Positions 8,758-17,230 of a stretch of 52,405 bases of DNA are shown here, piece after piece. Numbering within the stretch: the first letter of the stretch is position 1; each line of letters starts with the position of its first letter. The notes beneath the pieces were generated by a model, which worked only from the letters and a program-made list of their open reading frames with translations, did no database searches and was not told the origin of the DNA. The DNA is from Bacteroidales bacterium. Lineage in GTDB: Bacteria; Bacteroidota; Bacteroidia; Bacteroidales; F082. The translations under genes were made by a program, and so were the position numbers. Location: contig JAEEII010000098.1 in assembly GCA_016281295.1 (NCBI GenBank), forward strand, positions 1 to 52,405. The letters run 5' to 3'.

Positions 8758-9705
8758 TTAATTGTCTAATCTAATGTATTCCGCGTCATTCTTCATCAAT
8801 CCCAGTGGCCAGATTAAATGACGTTTCAAAATCCAATTCAGTTTCTTATTCTTTGGCACTTGCTCCGATAAATCCGACCAAATAGACCTTTTCTGATACT
8901 GTATCCATTCTTCCTGGAACGGCAATCCATAGTAAACCACTGACCAAGGCTTCAACCGGCCCGAATAATGAATGATAAGTGCTTTTTTTGCGGAGTCGGT
9001 GATTTCATTTTGCAAATCGACCGAATAGGTGTCAAAAAAACGATGGGTTAAGACCTGGGTCTGGAAATTATAATGGTGAGGCAAAGAGATTTTTTTATCC
9101 CATAACACCGCATTCAACACATCTTGATCATAAAATCTAAGGATATCATGATGGTCTTCCAGAAAAGCCAAGCACTGTTGACCGATCTTGTTCATTCTCC
9201 AATTACGCAGGTTGATCATAATCACGCCTGCATTAAAATAGCCAGCTTCTACAGGATAATGCAAACGTTTTTGATGCTCCCCAGAAGGGGAAATGACGTC
9301 GGGTACAGCTGCCACCACTTTGTCTGCCATATCCATTTCCCAGATGGGCGACAAATCCCCGGTAACGACCATGTCATCGTCCAGATACAAAATCTTTTCT
9401 ATGGATTCAGGCAACAATTCCGCCACATACAGTCTGTAAAAAGTAGTTAGCGGGATATTTCCACGCAACAACGGGAGACCTTTCAGAAAAGTAGTATCAA
9501 CAAAAACGAATTGAATCTTCTGGCCATACAGCTTTTCCAGCTTCTCAAACTGAGCTACATTACTGTCTTTCAGATGGTTACTGACAAAAACAAACACACT
9601 GAACGCACATTCCGGGTTGTTTTCAAAAACAGAAGTCAACATAATCCCACAATACGGGACGTAATTGTCATCTGCCACACAAAAGACATTGATGTTTTTT
9701 TTCAT
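8758..9705 (-). CDS. Glycosyltransferase family 8 (copy 1)
   Basis: This 315-residue GT8 enzyme has INVFCVADDNYVPYCGIMLT at the N-terminus, the metal-binding LYLDDDMVVTGDL near residue 108, YFNAGVIMINL near 158, FYDQDVLNAVL near 193 and a late HYSGRLKPW; the last is the conserved family-closing motif. The family includes LPS galactosyl- and glucosyltransferases that retain the donor anomeric configuration. It is a tandem paralog of the next upstream gene (same motifs, 26-base gap). The C-terminal tail is basic and probably peripheral to the membrane. Confidence 0.92.
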   Translation of the reverse strand: MKKNINVFCVADDNYVPYCGIMLTSVFENNPECAFSVFVFVSNHLKDSNVAQFEKLEKLYGQKIQFVFVDTTFLKGLPLLRGNIPLTTFYRLYVAELLPESIEKILYLDDDMVVTGDLSPIWEMDMADKVVAAVPDVISPSGEHQKRLHYPVEAGYFNAGVIMINLRNWRMNKIGQQCLAFLEDHHDILRFYDQDVLNAVLWDKKISLPHHYNFQTQVLTHRFFDTYSVDLQNEITDSAKKALIIHYSGRLKPWSVVYYGLPFQEEWIQYQKRSIWSDLSEQVPKNKKLNWILKRHLIWPLGLMKNDAEYIRLDN

Positions 9706-9731
9706 AGGAGCAAGAGGTTTTGAGATTCATT

Positions 9732-10709
9732 TCATATCTTATCATCCAGTGCCCAGAAATCCCGCCTTTGCTTTCGCCACCGTATGGGGAAAAACACACG
9801 TTTTACCGTCCATTTCAAATGCCTCTGAAGGGGCAAAAAACTACGACAATGTTTCCAAAGGGAAATCCTTCTGTATTCATCCCATTTTTCCTGGAAAGGA
9901 AGTCCTGTACTAAGGAATTGCCAAGGTTTCATGCTACCGCAATAATGGATCACCACCGCATTTTTCAGCTCAGCTTTCAAGGTTTCTTGAAATGAAGGCG
10001 AATAGCTGTTCCATGGCTTTCGGTAAAAAAACTCCGTTTGCATATTGTACCGTTCTGGAAGCATTACCTTTTGGTTATAAAGAACACCATTCAAGGCATC
10101 CTGATCCATGAAATACAAGGCATCCTTCTTTTGTCCTATGAATTCCTCCAGTTGATGCCGCACGGCATGAGTTCTCCAATAGTCAAGATTCATCACCAGC
10201 ATACCAGCGTTGAAATAACCTGACGGCATGGGGTATCCCAGCCGTTGAAACGGTTCCTCATTAACATTGAACACACAATCTTTCACTACTCCGACCGCTG
10301 CATCCTCCAAGGAAACCTCGCTCAAAAAACGGAGATCTCCTGTGACCACCATATCACAATCAAGATACAATACCCTATGAAGATCCGCTGGCAAGAGATC
10401 AGCGGCCAACAAACGATAATAAGTGGGCAGAGTGATGACATGATTGGTCGTATAGATAGGAACAATAGGCCTTAACATGGCTTCGTCCACCACGACCAGT
10501 TCCAAAGGGCATTTGTACGTCTCTCCTAACTGACAGAACTTTTGTTTATTGGAATTTGAGAGTTCACCATTGACAAAGACATACACTTTCAAATTCAGCT
10601 CTTTATTGTTCTCCAACAAAGATGTCAACATAATGCCACAATAAGGGGCATAGCGGTCGTCTGTTGCACAAAGAACAGCCAAGTCAAGTTCGGATTTAAA
10701 TCCTTCCAT
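9732..10709 (-). CDS. Glycosyltransferase family 8 (copy 2)
   Basis: This 325-residue GT8 paralog of the downstream gene shares ATDDRYAPYCGIMLT, LYLDCDMVVTGDL, YFNAGMLVMNL, FMDQDALNGVL and HYCGSMKPW in the same order and spacing. The DxD here is Asp-Cys-Asp, against Asp-Asp-Asp in copy 1. The two copies are clearly diverged, indicating an old duplication with probably different donor or acceptor specificity. Its start overlaps the end of the SDR gene by 14 bases. It probably adds a hexose during polysaccharide repeat-unit assembly. Confidence 0.92.
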   Translation of the reverse strand: MEGFKSELDLAVLCATDDRYAPYCGIMLTSLLENNKELNLKVYVFVNGELSNSNKQKFCQLGETYKCPLELVVVDEAMLRPIVPIYTTNHVITLPTYYRLLAADLLPADLHRVLYLDCDMVVTGDLRFLSEVSLEDAAVGVVKDCVFNVNEEPFQRLGYPMPSGYFNAGMLVMNLDYWRTHAVRHQLEEFIGQKKDALYFMDQDALNGVLYNQKVMLPERYNMQTEFFYRKPWNSYSPSFQETLKAELKNAVVIHYCGSMKPWQFLSTGLPFQEKWDEYRRISLWKHCRSFLPLQRHLKWTVKRVFFPIRWRKQRRDFWALDDKI

Positions 10710-11424
10710 GTTCTATTTTGTAATGATAGCTTTCTACTCCGAATTGATGAGCCGATTTTTCATATCGCGCAATCACATCCTTAAACACAGTTTCGTATTG
10801 CGGAATGAACAAGTCTTCATGAAGCATTGCCCTCTTGATTATTTCCGAGGCCAAATCAGCGGTCTGTTCGGGTTTCGAGACCCCACCTGTAAAGGACGTT
10901 CCATCAATGGATCCTGGCGACACTTCCAAAATACGGTTCTCACTGTTTTGGACATCCAGTTCAACATTCACCGCTTCAATAAATTTGCTTAATGCAGCCT
11001 TGGAAGCACTGTACACACTGAACAATGGGGATGACAACCGAGCGGCTATACTCACCATCACCGCACAATAAAAATCCTCTTTTGAAAGCAGACGGTCATA
11101 ATAATGTCGAATAATCCGTATCGGTGCCACTGCATTCACCAAAAAAACATCTTGAATATAAAGATCCGTCAGCTCTTGAAACAACTTCAAATGGCCAAAG
11201 CCTGCTGTGATAAAAAGCGCATGTATGTCTGTTATACCGTCCAATACAGACAAGTCATTTGATGCAAGGTCACAAGTTGAAAAAAAAATCTTCGCATCAT
11301 GATATTGGTCTGGAAAAAAAAGCTTATCGAGGACATAAATCTTCTCTACTTCATCTCGTTTCAAAAAGTTTAAAACGATAGACAAGCCAATGCCCGAACT
11401 ACCTCCCACCACCAATACATTCAT
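10696..11424 (-). CDS. Short-chain dehydrogenase/reductase
   Basis: This 242-residue classical SDR has the cofactor loop GGSSGIG at residues 7-13, a central ITAGFGH (NAG-like) segment, the catalytic serine in MVSIAARLSS and Tyr-x-x-x-Lys in VYSASKAAL, followed by VSPGSIDG. It overlaps the stop of the upstream nucleotidyltransferase gene by four bases (ATGA), so the two are almost certainly translationally coupled and may act in one pathway that makes an activated polyol or sugar. The substrate is unknown. Confidence 0.88.
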   Translation of the reverse strand: MNVLVVGGSSGIGLSIVLNFLKRDEVEKIYVLDKLFFPDQYHDAKIFFSTCDLASNDLSVLDGITDIHALFITAGFGHLKLFQELTDLYIQDVFLVNAVAPIRIIRHYYDRLLSKEDFYCAVMVSIAARLSSPLFSVYSASKAALSKFIEAVNVELDVQNSENRILEVSPGSIDGTSFTGGVSKPEQTADLASEIIKRAMLHEDLFIPQYETVFKDVIARYEKSAHQFGVESYHYKIEHGRI

Positions 11425-11876
11425 ATCACCGCTTCAGGTTTAGGTTGGTTTTCGATTTGTTTGATAGTGTCCTCATAACGCTCCAACACCCTCTTCTTGA
11501 TATCCGTCGTTGAAACGCCCCGTCCTCTGGGAAAATAGAAGACCGACACACCCAGTTCCTTAAGGTAGTCGTATTTCCCCACCCAGTCATCACCGACCAC
11601 AAAAACATCAATATTAAGCTTTTTTACAATCTCAGTATGATCTAACGAATACTGAGGGATGACAATATCGGGATGTCTCAATGCTTGGATAATGGCAATT
11701 CGCTCCTCAAAAGGAATGATGGGTGGGTTTTTGTAAGATGCGACCAACTCGTCTGTACTCACACCCACAACAAGAATATCTCCCAACCCACGAGCATATT
11801 CAATCATCTTGAGATGATTTGAATGGAACATATCAAATGTCCCTGAAGTATAGACGACGATTCTATTATTGTACAT
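11421..11876 (-). CDS. Cytidylyltransferase/adenylyltransferase family protein (TagD-like)
   Basis: This 151-residue protein (ATG at 11876; a TTG lies two codons upstream) belongs to the nucleotidyltransferase superfamily of glycerol-3-phosphate cytidylyltransferase. It shows YTSGTFDMFHSNH at residues 9-21 and the late ISTT-like motif RGVSTTDIKKRV. The family motif is HxGH; here it is His18-Ser-Asn-His21, with asparagine replacing the glycine. Both histidines that contact the triphosphate are kept, so activity is plausible. It should activate a phosphorylated alcohol or sugar with CTP or ATP. Its ATGA overlap with the SDR gene suggests a joint pathway. Confidence 0.85.
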   Translation of the reverse strand: MYNNRIVVYTSGTFDMFHSNHLKMIEYARGLGDILVVGVSTDELVASYKNPPIIPFEERIAIIQALRHPDIVIPQYSLDHTEIVKKLNIDVFVVGDDWVGKYDYLKELGVSVFYFPRGRGVSTTDIKKRVLERYEDTIKQIENQPKPEAVI

Positions 11877-11896
11877 CTTCAACCATCTTTTTGATT

Positions 11897-13519
11897 TTAC
11901 TTTTCAAACTCCCATTTCTCAATCCGACACGTATGCTTCTTGCTCTTCCTATCATAGTTGATGCCCACTAATAAAAGTGGAGAGTTGAAAGATGAAAGTT
12001 GAGAGTTGTTTACTGACAAGGGCAAATTCAGGTATTGCATCACTTTGTCAGGGTACTGCTTCCGCTTGATTTGGTCAATGGCCGAATCGACATCCTTGTC
12101 ACATTTCAGCTCAATGATGATGGCCGGAGAATCAACGTTTTTTCTCGGCATCAAAACCAAATCGGCAAAGCCTTTACCCGTTGCCAACTCACGATGCATA
12201 ACATAATCCTTTCTGGCACAATAATAGGCAATGCTCAACACGCACGCCAGCGAATTCTCATCGTGATACGACAGGATGCTGGTATTCTCGTCATGAGCGA
12301 CACCTATACTGTGCGCCACCCTCTCTGCATCACCATGAAGTGTGGCTTCGAGCAACTGCTCCGACTGCTGGAGTGACTTGACAACCTCTGACCATCCCAT
12401 GTCTTCCACGGCATTCTTGAGCTCTTCTGCCACCTCATAGTTAGGAACATGGCACTCCGACTTCACACGGTCAAACGAGAGATAGCCCAAATGAATGAGA
12501 AGGGTAAGCACATCATCCTTAGTCTCAACAACCGAAATGTCATTCTGGAACTTTGCGGTGTTCACTTTGACTCGACCTCCTGCCAAAAGGTTGAGAATGT
12601 CATCTTTCAACCCATTGAAGTTCATCTTGATATATGGAGAAATAGCATCGTAGGCAGCCGTCTTCCCCCAGTAACTCGTACACCAGTCACTATATAATGC
12701 CTGCATCACCGAATTGGGATTGAACATCGAAGACTCGGATCCAATCTGATACCCATCGTACCACTTCTCCATTTCGTCGAAATCCATTCCATACTTGACA
12801 CATAACGACATCGTTTCTTTCTTGGTAAATCCAAAATATGGCGACATTCTCTTGGGATCCAACATGGAATACTCCGTGAAATTATTCAATGCCGATTGGG
12901 TCTTGTATTTCTTGACAGGAAGTATTCCTGTCATATACACTGCGGCAAACACCTCGCTGGCGGTATCCTTGAACATCCTGCGAAGGAAATCCACATAACT
13001 GTCCTTCACCGCATTGTCTTGACCAAATTCGCGCAAAATAGCATCCCATTCATCTATAATAAGTATGAAATGCTGCTTTGTAACGCTGACAACACTTGCC
13101 AGATAATCCATCAGATCATCGCCTTCTCTAACATCAACATCATGATAAGTCGCGCTAATGTCAGACAGTAGTCTTTCCTGTATCTCATTGACAATACTGG
13201 AATCTTTGAACCGTGACACAAATCCTGTCATGTCCACATATATCACCGGATACTTGTTTAGATGACGCTCGTACTGTGGATCATGGGCAATCTCAAGATC
13301 AACAAAGAGTTCATGTGAGTCACACGACTGGTCATAATAGGCGGCAAGCATTTCAGCAGCCATCGATTTCCCAAAACGACGGCAACGGGACACACAGGTG
13401 AAACGCAACTTCGTATCGAGAGTGGCGTTAATCACCGCTATCAACCCCGATTTGTCAACGTACTCACTGTTGCGAGAAATCCTGAATCCATTATTTCCCT
13501 TGTTGATATAGGTTCCCAT
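11897..13519 (-). CDS. AAA-ATPase-like protein with C-terminal PD-(D/E)XK nuclease domain
   Basis: This 540-residue protein starts at the ATG at 13519 (a TTG at 13534 is in frame); GTYINKGNNGFRISRNSEYV is the typical family N-terminus. The ATPase part (Pfam AAA-ATPase_like) has a P-loop ending CRRFGKS and a Walker B strand ILIIDEWDAIL. The C-terminal domain (PDDEXK_9 type) shows Asp453 in GFADLVLM and Glu470-Leu-Lys472. This family is highly expanded in gut Bacteroidota; its function is unknown. It sits between fcl and the nucleotidyltransferase gene, breaking an otherwise biosynthetic operon. Near the C-terminus, residues encoded by 11979-12010 come from a purine-rich repeat and look inserted relative to the expected QY...LLLVGINYD run. 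Confidence 0.9.
   Translation of the reverse strand: MGTYINKGNNGFRISRNSEYVDKSGLIAVINATLDTKLRFTCVSRCRRFGKSMAAEMLAAYYDQSCDSHELFVDLEIAHDPQYERHLNKYPVIYVDMTGFVSRFKDSSIVNEIQERLLSDISATYHDVDVREGDDLMDYLASVVSVTKQHFILIIDEWDAILREFGQDNAVKDSYVDFLRRMFKDTASEVFAAVYMTGILPVKKYKTQSALNNFTEYSMLDPKRMSPYFGFTKKETMSLCVKYGMDFDEMEKWYDGYQIGSESSMFNPNSVMQALYSDWCTSYWGKTAAYDAISPYIKMNFNGLKDDILNLLAGGRVKVNTAKFQNDISVVETKDDVLTLLIHLGYLSFDRVKSECHVPNYEVAEELKNAVEDMGWSEVVKSLQQSEQLLEATLHGDAERVAHSIGVAHDENTSILSYHDENSLACVLSIAYYCARKDYVMHRELATGKGFADLVLMPRKNVDSPAIIIELKCDKDVDSAIDQIKRKQYPDKVMQYLNLPLSVNNSQLSSFNSPLLLVGINYDRKSKKHTCRIEKWEFEK
11979..12010. repeat. Degenerate AGAGTTGA/GAAAGTTG-type repeat inside coding sequence
   Basis: The plus strand reads as overlapping copies of a short purine-rich word: GGAGAGTTGAAAG, then ATGAAAGTTG, then AGAGTTG. 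Related words occur between genes elsewhere in this window. Here the word lies in frame within the AAA/PD-(D/E)XK gene and encodes NNSQLSSFNSP just before LLLVGINYD. Confidence 0.55.
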
Positions 13520-13540
13520 TTTCGAACAGCTCAATAACAG

Positions 13541-14482
13541 TTATCTCTCCGCCCTCATCTCATTGTGCAAGAAATCCTCGTACGCCATTTTGATTCCTTC
13601 CTCCAGTTCCGTCTTGTAGGTCCAGCCCATCTTGGCGGCTTTGCTCACATCCAGTAACTTGCGGGGCGTGCCGTTGGGTTTGGTGGTATCCCATTTAATC
13701 TCACCTTGATAACCCACGATTCTCGCCACCATCTCGGAGAGTGCCTTGATAGTGATCTCCTTGCCCGTTCCAGCATTCACAGTCTCGTTACCGCTATAGT
13801 GGTTCATCAAAAACACACAGAGATTGGCCAAGTCATCCACATAGAGAAATTCCCGCAATGGGGAACCATCCCCCCAACAAATCACCTCTTTAAGACCGGC
13901 CACTTTTGCTTCATGAAAACGGCGTATCAAAGCCGGTAACACGTGGCTATGCTCGGGATGGTAATTGTCGTTGGGCCCGTAAAGGTTGGTGGGCATCACA
14001 CTGATATAGTCGGTACCGTACTGACGGTTAAGGTATTCACAGTATTTCAGACCACTGATCTTCGCCAGGGCGTATGCCTCGTTGGTCTTTTCCAACTCGG
14101 ATGTCAGCAGGCAGTTTTCGGGCATGGGTTGTGGTGCCAGACGGGGATAAATGCAGCTTGACCCTAAGAATTCCAGCTTTTTGCAACCGTTCTTCCATGC
14201 GGAATGAATCACATTCATCTCCAAAATCATGTTGTCGTACATGAAATCCGCCAAAGCACTTTGGTTGGCCATGATACCGCCCACCTTGGCAGCTGCCAAA
14301 AACACATATTCAGGTTTTTCTTCGGCAAAAAACGCCTCCACTTGGTCTTGGCGGCACAGGTCCAACTCCGCATGGGTCCTTACTACGATGTTGGTATAAC
14401 CCTGCCGTTTCAGCTCGCGGACAATGGCACTTCCCACCATGCCGCGATGACCAGCCACATATATTTTAGAATCTAATTCCAT
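13541..14482 (-). CDS. fcl: GDP-L-fucose synthase
   Basis: This 313-residue enzyme (also called WcaG) converts GDP-4-keto-6-deoxy-mannose to GDP-L-fucose by epimerisation at C3 and C5 and NADPH reduction. The ATG at 14482 is preferred to an upstream GTG at 14497. Visible motifs are the cofactor loop GHRGMVG (residues 11-17), [10 protein letters not shown] around 106-114 with the catalytic Ser/Cys, and Tyr137-x-x-x-Lys141 in AYALAKISG, followed by [12 protein letters not shown]. It acts directly after Gmd, but the two genes are separated by the GxxExxY cassette (14492-14965). The polysaccharide therefore probably contains fucose or a derivative. Confidence 0.95.
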   Translation of the reverse strand: MELDSKIYVAGHRGMVGSAIVRELKRQGYTNIVVRTHAELDLCRQDQVEAFFAEEKPEYVFLAAAKVGGIMANQSALADFMYDNMILEMNVIHSAWKNGCKKLEFLGSSCIYPRLAPQPMPENCLLTSELEKTNEAYALAKISGLKYCEYLNRQYGTDYISVMPTNLYGPNDNYHPEHSHVLPALIRRFHEAKVAGLKEVICWGDGSPLREFLYVDDLANLCVFLMNHYSGNETVNAGTGKEITIKALSEMVARIVGYQGEIKWDTTKPNGTPRKLLDVSKAAKMGWTYKTELEEGIKMAYEDFLHNEMRAER

Positions 14483-14491
14483 TGTTTTTTT

Positions 14492-14520
14492 GAACACGGA
14501 TTAAACAGATTGAACGGATA
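14492..14520 (+). repeat. Three 9-bp units, left end of the GxxExxY cassette
   Basis: After GAAC this holds ACGGATTAA, ACAGATTGA and ACGGATACA-like units, three tandem 9-mers on the plus strand. The same arrangement occurs in inverted orientation at 14937-14965, so the two sets bracket the GxxExxY gene. The last unit runs a base or two past 14520. Confidence 0.7.
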
Positions 14521-14567
14521 CACGTTTAATCAAATTTAGATGTGTTAGTACACTTTTGTTTTTTTAC

Positions 14568-14939
14568 TTATACAACTATTCTTTCTCTTTCAAGCTCTTC
14601 TGAGCAGCCAAAATTATAAAGAAGACCTAGTTTAAATCCTGTGGCATGAAGATAATTAAAAACCTGAGATCTGTGAGCATCAACCAATTCACTAACTGCC
14701 TTCAATTCTACAATTATCTTTCCATAACAAACGAAATCCGCTTTAAAGGTTTGCTTTAATTCAATTCCGTCGTAATAAATCTTCAATTCTTTCTCACGTT
14801 CATACGGAATCTTACGACGATTAAATTCTATTTCCAAGGCTTCTTGATATACTGCTTCAAGAAAACCATGACCAAGTTTATTATAAACATGGAATGCCGC
14901 CCCGTTGATAGCATAACTATACTCACTATAGACCAACAT
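14568..14939 (-). CDS. GxxExxY protein (PD-(D/E)XK family 3)
   Basis: This complete 123-residue protein has the signature GHGFLEAVYQEAL (Gly-x-x-Glu-x-x-Tyr) near residues 24-36 and a PD-(D/E)XK core: Asp in FKADFVCYG and Glu-x-Lys in IIVELKAVSEL. Members are widespread small orphan proteins of unknown function, often near short repeats. This gene interrupts the gmd-fcl pair and is bracketed by inverted 9-bp repeat triplets; its ATG (14937-14939) directly abuts the right set. It is AT-richer than its neighbours. The picture is of a small mobile or transmissible cassette, which is an inference. Confidence 0.9.
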   Translation of the reverse strand: MLVYSEYSYAINGAAFHVYNKLGHGFLEAVYQEALEIEFNRRKIPYEREKELKIYYDGIELKQTFKADFVCYGKIIVELKAVSELVDAHRSQVFNYLHATGFKLGLLYNFGCSEELERERIVV

Positions 14940-14965
14940 CCGTATAATCCGTAAAATCCGTGTTC
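14937..14965 (-). repeat. Three 9-bp units, right end of the GxxExxY cassette
   Basis: On the minus strand, after GAAC, three 9-mers follow: ACGGATTTT, ACGGATTAT and ACGGATG. The final unit runs into the start codon of the GxxExxY gene. The set is inverted relative to 14492-14520, with the same leading GAACACGGATT. Confidence 0.7.
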
Positions 14966-14978
14966 ACCAACTTTATCA

Positions 14979-16079
14979 TCACTTAACGACACCTTTTTCG
15001 AGGTATTCCTCCAAATTCATCCTGACACGTGCGGCGGCACCATCGGCGGCCACCTTACGCATGTCGGATTGCACCATCAGCTTCACTAGCTGGGCAAAAG
15101 AGGTTTTTGATGGGTTCCAACCCAATTGAGTCCTCGCTTTAGCGGGATTGCCCAACAAGTTAACCACATCCGTGGGTCTGTAGAAATCGGGACTGACCTC
15201 GACTAGCACCTTGCCTGTGGCTTTGTCGTATCCCTTCTCCTCCACGCCTTCTCCCCTAAACTCCAGTTCGATACCAGCCTCACGGAACGCAAGTTGGCAG
15301 AACTCACGAACGCTGTGCTGCTCTCCAGTAGCAATCACATAATCATCAGGTACTGCTTGCTGAAGCATTAACCACATGCATTCCACATAATCTTTGGCGT
15401 ATCCCCAGTCGCGCAGACTGGAAAGATTTCCCAAAAACAATTTATCCTGTTTTCCTTGTGCAATACGGGCTGCGGCCAAGGTTATTTTGCGTGTCACAAA
15501 GGTCTCACCCCGTCGCTCGCTCTCATGGTTAAAGAGGATGCCGTTGCAGCAAAACATCTTGTAGGCATCCCGGTATTCCTTAATAATCCAATAGCCATAG
15601 AGTTTGGCCACCGCATACGGACTATAGGGATGAAACGGGGTCTCTTCGTCCTGAGGGACTGCCTCCACCCTACCATATAACTCAGAAGTACTTGCCTGAT
15701 AGATATGGCAGGTCTTTTCTAGACCACATTGACGTACAGCCTCCAAAATACGCAACACTCCAGTAGCATCCACATTGGCAGTATATTCGGGCGAGTCGAA
15801 ACTCACTTGGACATGGCTTTGAGCCGCCAAGTTATAAATCTCGTCAGGTCTCACCTTGTTAATCACCTGAACAATACCCAACGAATCGCCCAAATCTCCG
15901 TAATGGAGATGAAAATGAGGATGGCCTTCAAGATGCTCGATGCGTTCACGGTAATCCACGGAAGAACGGCGGATAATACCATGGACATCATATCCTTTAT
16001 CCAACAGGAATTCAGACAGATAGCTACCGTCTTGACCCGTTATGCCTGTGATTAACGCTGTTTTCTTTAAACAATCCAT
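14979..16079 (-). CDS. gmd: GDP-mannose 4,6-dehydratase
   Basis: This 366-residue extended SDR converts GDP-D-mannose to GDP-4-keto-6-deoxy-D-mannose, the first step toward GDP-L-fucose. Evidence is the cofactor loop GITGQDG (residues 12-18), IIRRSS (35-40), the active-site STSEL (residues 130-134), Tyr155-x-x-x-Lys159 in [13 protein letters not shown] and [17 protein letters not shown], which is near-diagnostic for Gmd. The length matches the family. It precedes fcl in the same direction, with the GxxExxY gene between them. No GDP-mannose synthesis genes are present here. Confidence 0.97.
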   Translation of the reverse strand: MDCLKKTALITGITGQDGSYLSEFLLDKGYDVHGIIRRSSVDYRERIEHLEGHPHFHLHYGDLGDSLGIVQVINKVRPDEIYNLAAQSHVQVSFDSPEYTANVDATGVLRILEAVRQCGLEKTCHIYQASTSELYGRVEAVPQDEETPFHPYSPYAVAKLYGYWIIKEYRDAYKMFCCNGILFNHESERRGETFVTRKITLAAARIAQGKQDKLFLGNLSSLRDWGYAKDYVECMWLMLQQAVPDDYVIATGEQHSVREFCQLAFREAGIELEFRGEGVEEKGYDKATGKVLVEVSPDFYRPTDVVNLLGNPAKARTQLGWNPSKTSFAQLVKLMVQSDMRKVAADGAAARVRMNLEEYLEKGVVK

Positions 16080-16133
16080 ATTTCCTACCGTTAAGCCCTT
16101 CTTATTGCAGTCTTCAATCTTCTGTCTTCTATC

Positions 16134-17012
16134 TCAAACCGTATCCATGAAACTCTTCTGCACCTTGTTGAACACCACGACACCCAAGGCCAACAGGACA
16201 CACATGAAGACGAAGCTGTAGATCAGCCAACGCCAACCCACAAACTCACCGGCTCCAAGGAAACCGTATTTGAAGGTCTCTATCACAGGGGTCACTGGAT
16301 TAAGGCACATCAGCTTATGCACGGGAATGCCGCTCCAGTACATGCCCTTGGTCTGTGACAAAGGATAAACGATTGGCGTGGCATACATCCAAAGCTGCAC
16401 GATGAATGAGAAAAGCACCTGTAAGTCACGGTATTTTGTGGTCATAGAAGAGATTAAAATGCCAAAACCAAGGGCGAGGCCCGCCAGCATCACCACCAAC
16501 ACCGGGAACAACAAGGCATACCAGTTGAAATGCGCCTCGGAATTCCCTATGATGGCGTAAATGGCATAAATGAGCATGAAAAATCCGAACTGGATGCCAA
16601 ATCGTAACAGGTTCGACAACACATCGGAAATGGGCATCGACAACCTCGGGAAATACACCTTGCCGAAAATACTTGAGTTGTTCACAAAGGTGTTGGAAGT
16701 CTTCGTCAAACATTCGGAGAAATAGGCCCACATGCAGGTACCGGCAAGATAGAACAAAGGCCGCGGCACTCCGTCGGTGGGGATGCCGGCGATGCCGCCG
16801 AACACAATCATATACATAATCACCGTCAAGGCAGGCTGCACCACGAACCACAAAGGCCCCAAAATGGTCTGCTTATACTGAGTGATGATATTGCGTTTGA
16901 TAAAAAGGGAAATCAAATCCCTATAATCCCACAGTTCCTTCAAATTGACCTCGAAAAGCTTGTTTCGAGGCTTGATAACCGTGGTCCACTGTTCGTCTGA
17001 CTGCTTATTCAT
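16134..17012 (-). CDS. wzm: ABC-2 type polysaccharide export permease
   Basis: This 292-residue inner-membrane permease matches the ABC-2/Wzm family. After a cytoplasmic N-terminus (WDYRDLISLFIKRNIITQYK, the coupling-helix region), about six hydrophobic segments follow, including LWFVVQPALTVIMYMIVFG, FGFFMLIYAIYAII and LIYSFVFMCVLLALGVVVF. The periplasmic-side LNPVTPVIETFKYGFLG motif is characteristic. It would move the completed undecaprenyl-linked polysaccharide across the membrane with Wzt. The Wzt gene is unusually distant (6507-7799). The 218-base AT-rich gap upstream (17013-17230) shows no TAnnTTTG match. Confidence 0.93.
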   Translation of the reverse strand: MNKQSDEQWTTVIKPRNKLFEVNLKELWDYRDLISLFIKRNIITQYKQTILGPLWFVVQPALTVIMYMIVFGGIAGIPTDGVPRPLFYLAGTCMWAYFSECLTKTSNTFVNNSSIFGKVYFPRLSMPISDVLSNLLRFGIQFGFFMLIYAIYAIIGNSEAHFNWYALLFPVLVVMLAGLALGFGILISSMTTKYRDLQVLFSFIVQLWMYATPIVYPLSQTKGMYWSGIPVHKLMCLNPVTPVIETFKYGFLGAGEFVGWRWLIYSFVFMCVLLALGVVVFNKVQKSFMDTV

Positions 17013-17230
17013 GGATGAAAAAATGCTTGTTGAAACAAAAAAAAGAGAATTAGACTGGCACAGCTTCGCCCCTTGACTCCCATAATAACTTCACAAACTT
17101 CTGATTCAATGTGAATTATGAGAATCAAAAAAGGCCTTAATCATCGATGGACAATACTTAGAGAGTCACACCTATTTTAAGATGCGAAGATAATAATAAT
17201 TATTATAATAACAAGAAAAAAAATTGGAAT

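Noticed and set aside
17013..17230. Promoter or terminator in the gap between the sugar transferase and wzm
   Set aside because: I found only an AT palindrome (AATAATAATTATTATAAT-like) without GC stem or T-run, and no TAnnTTTG match on the minus strand.
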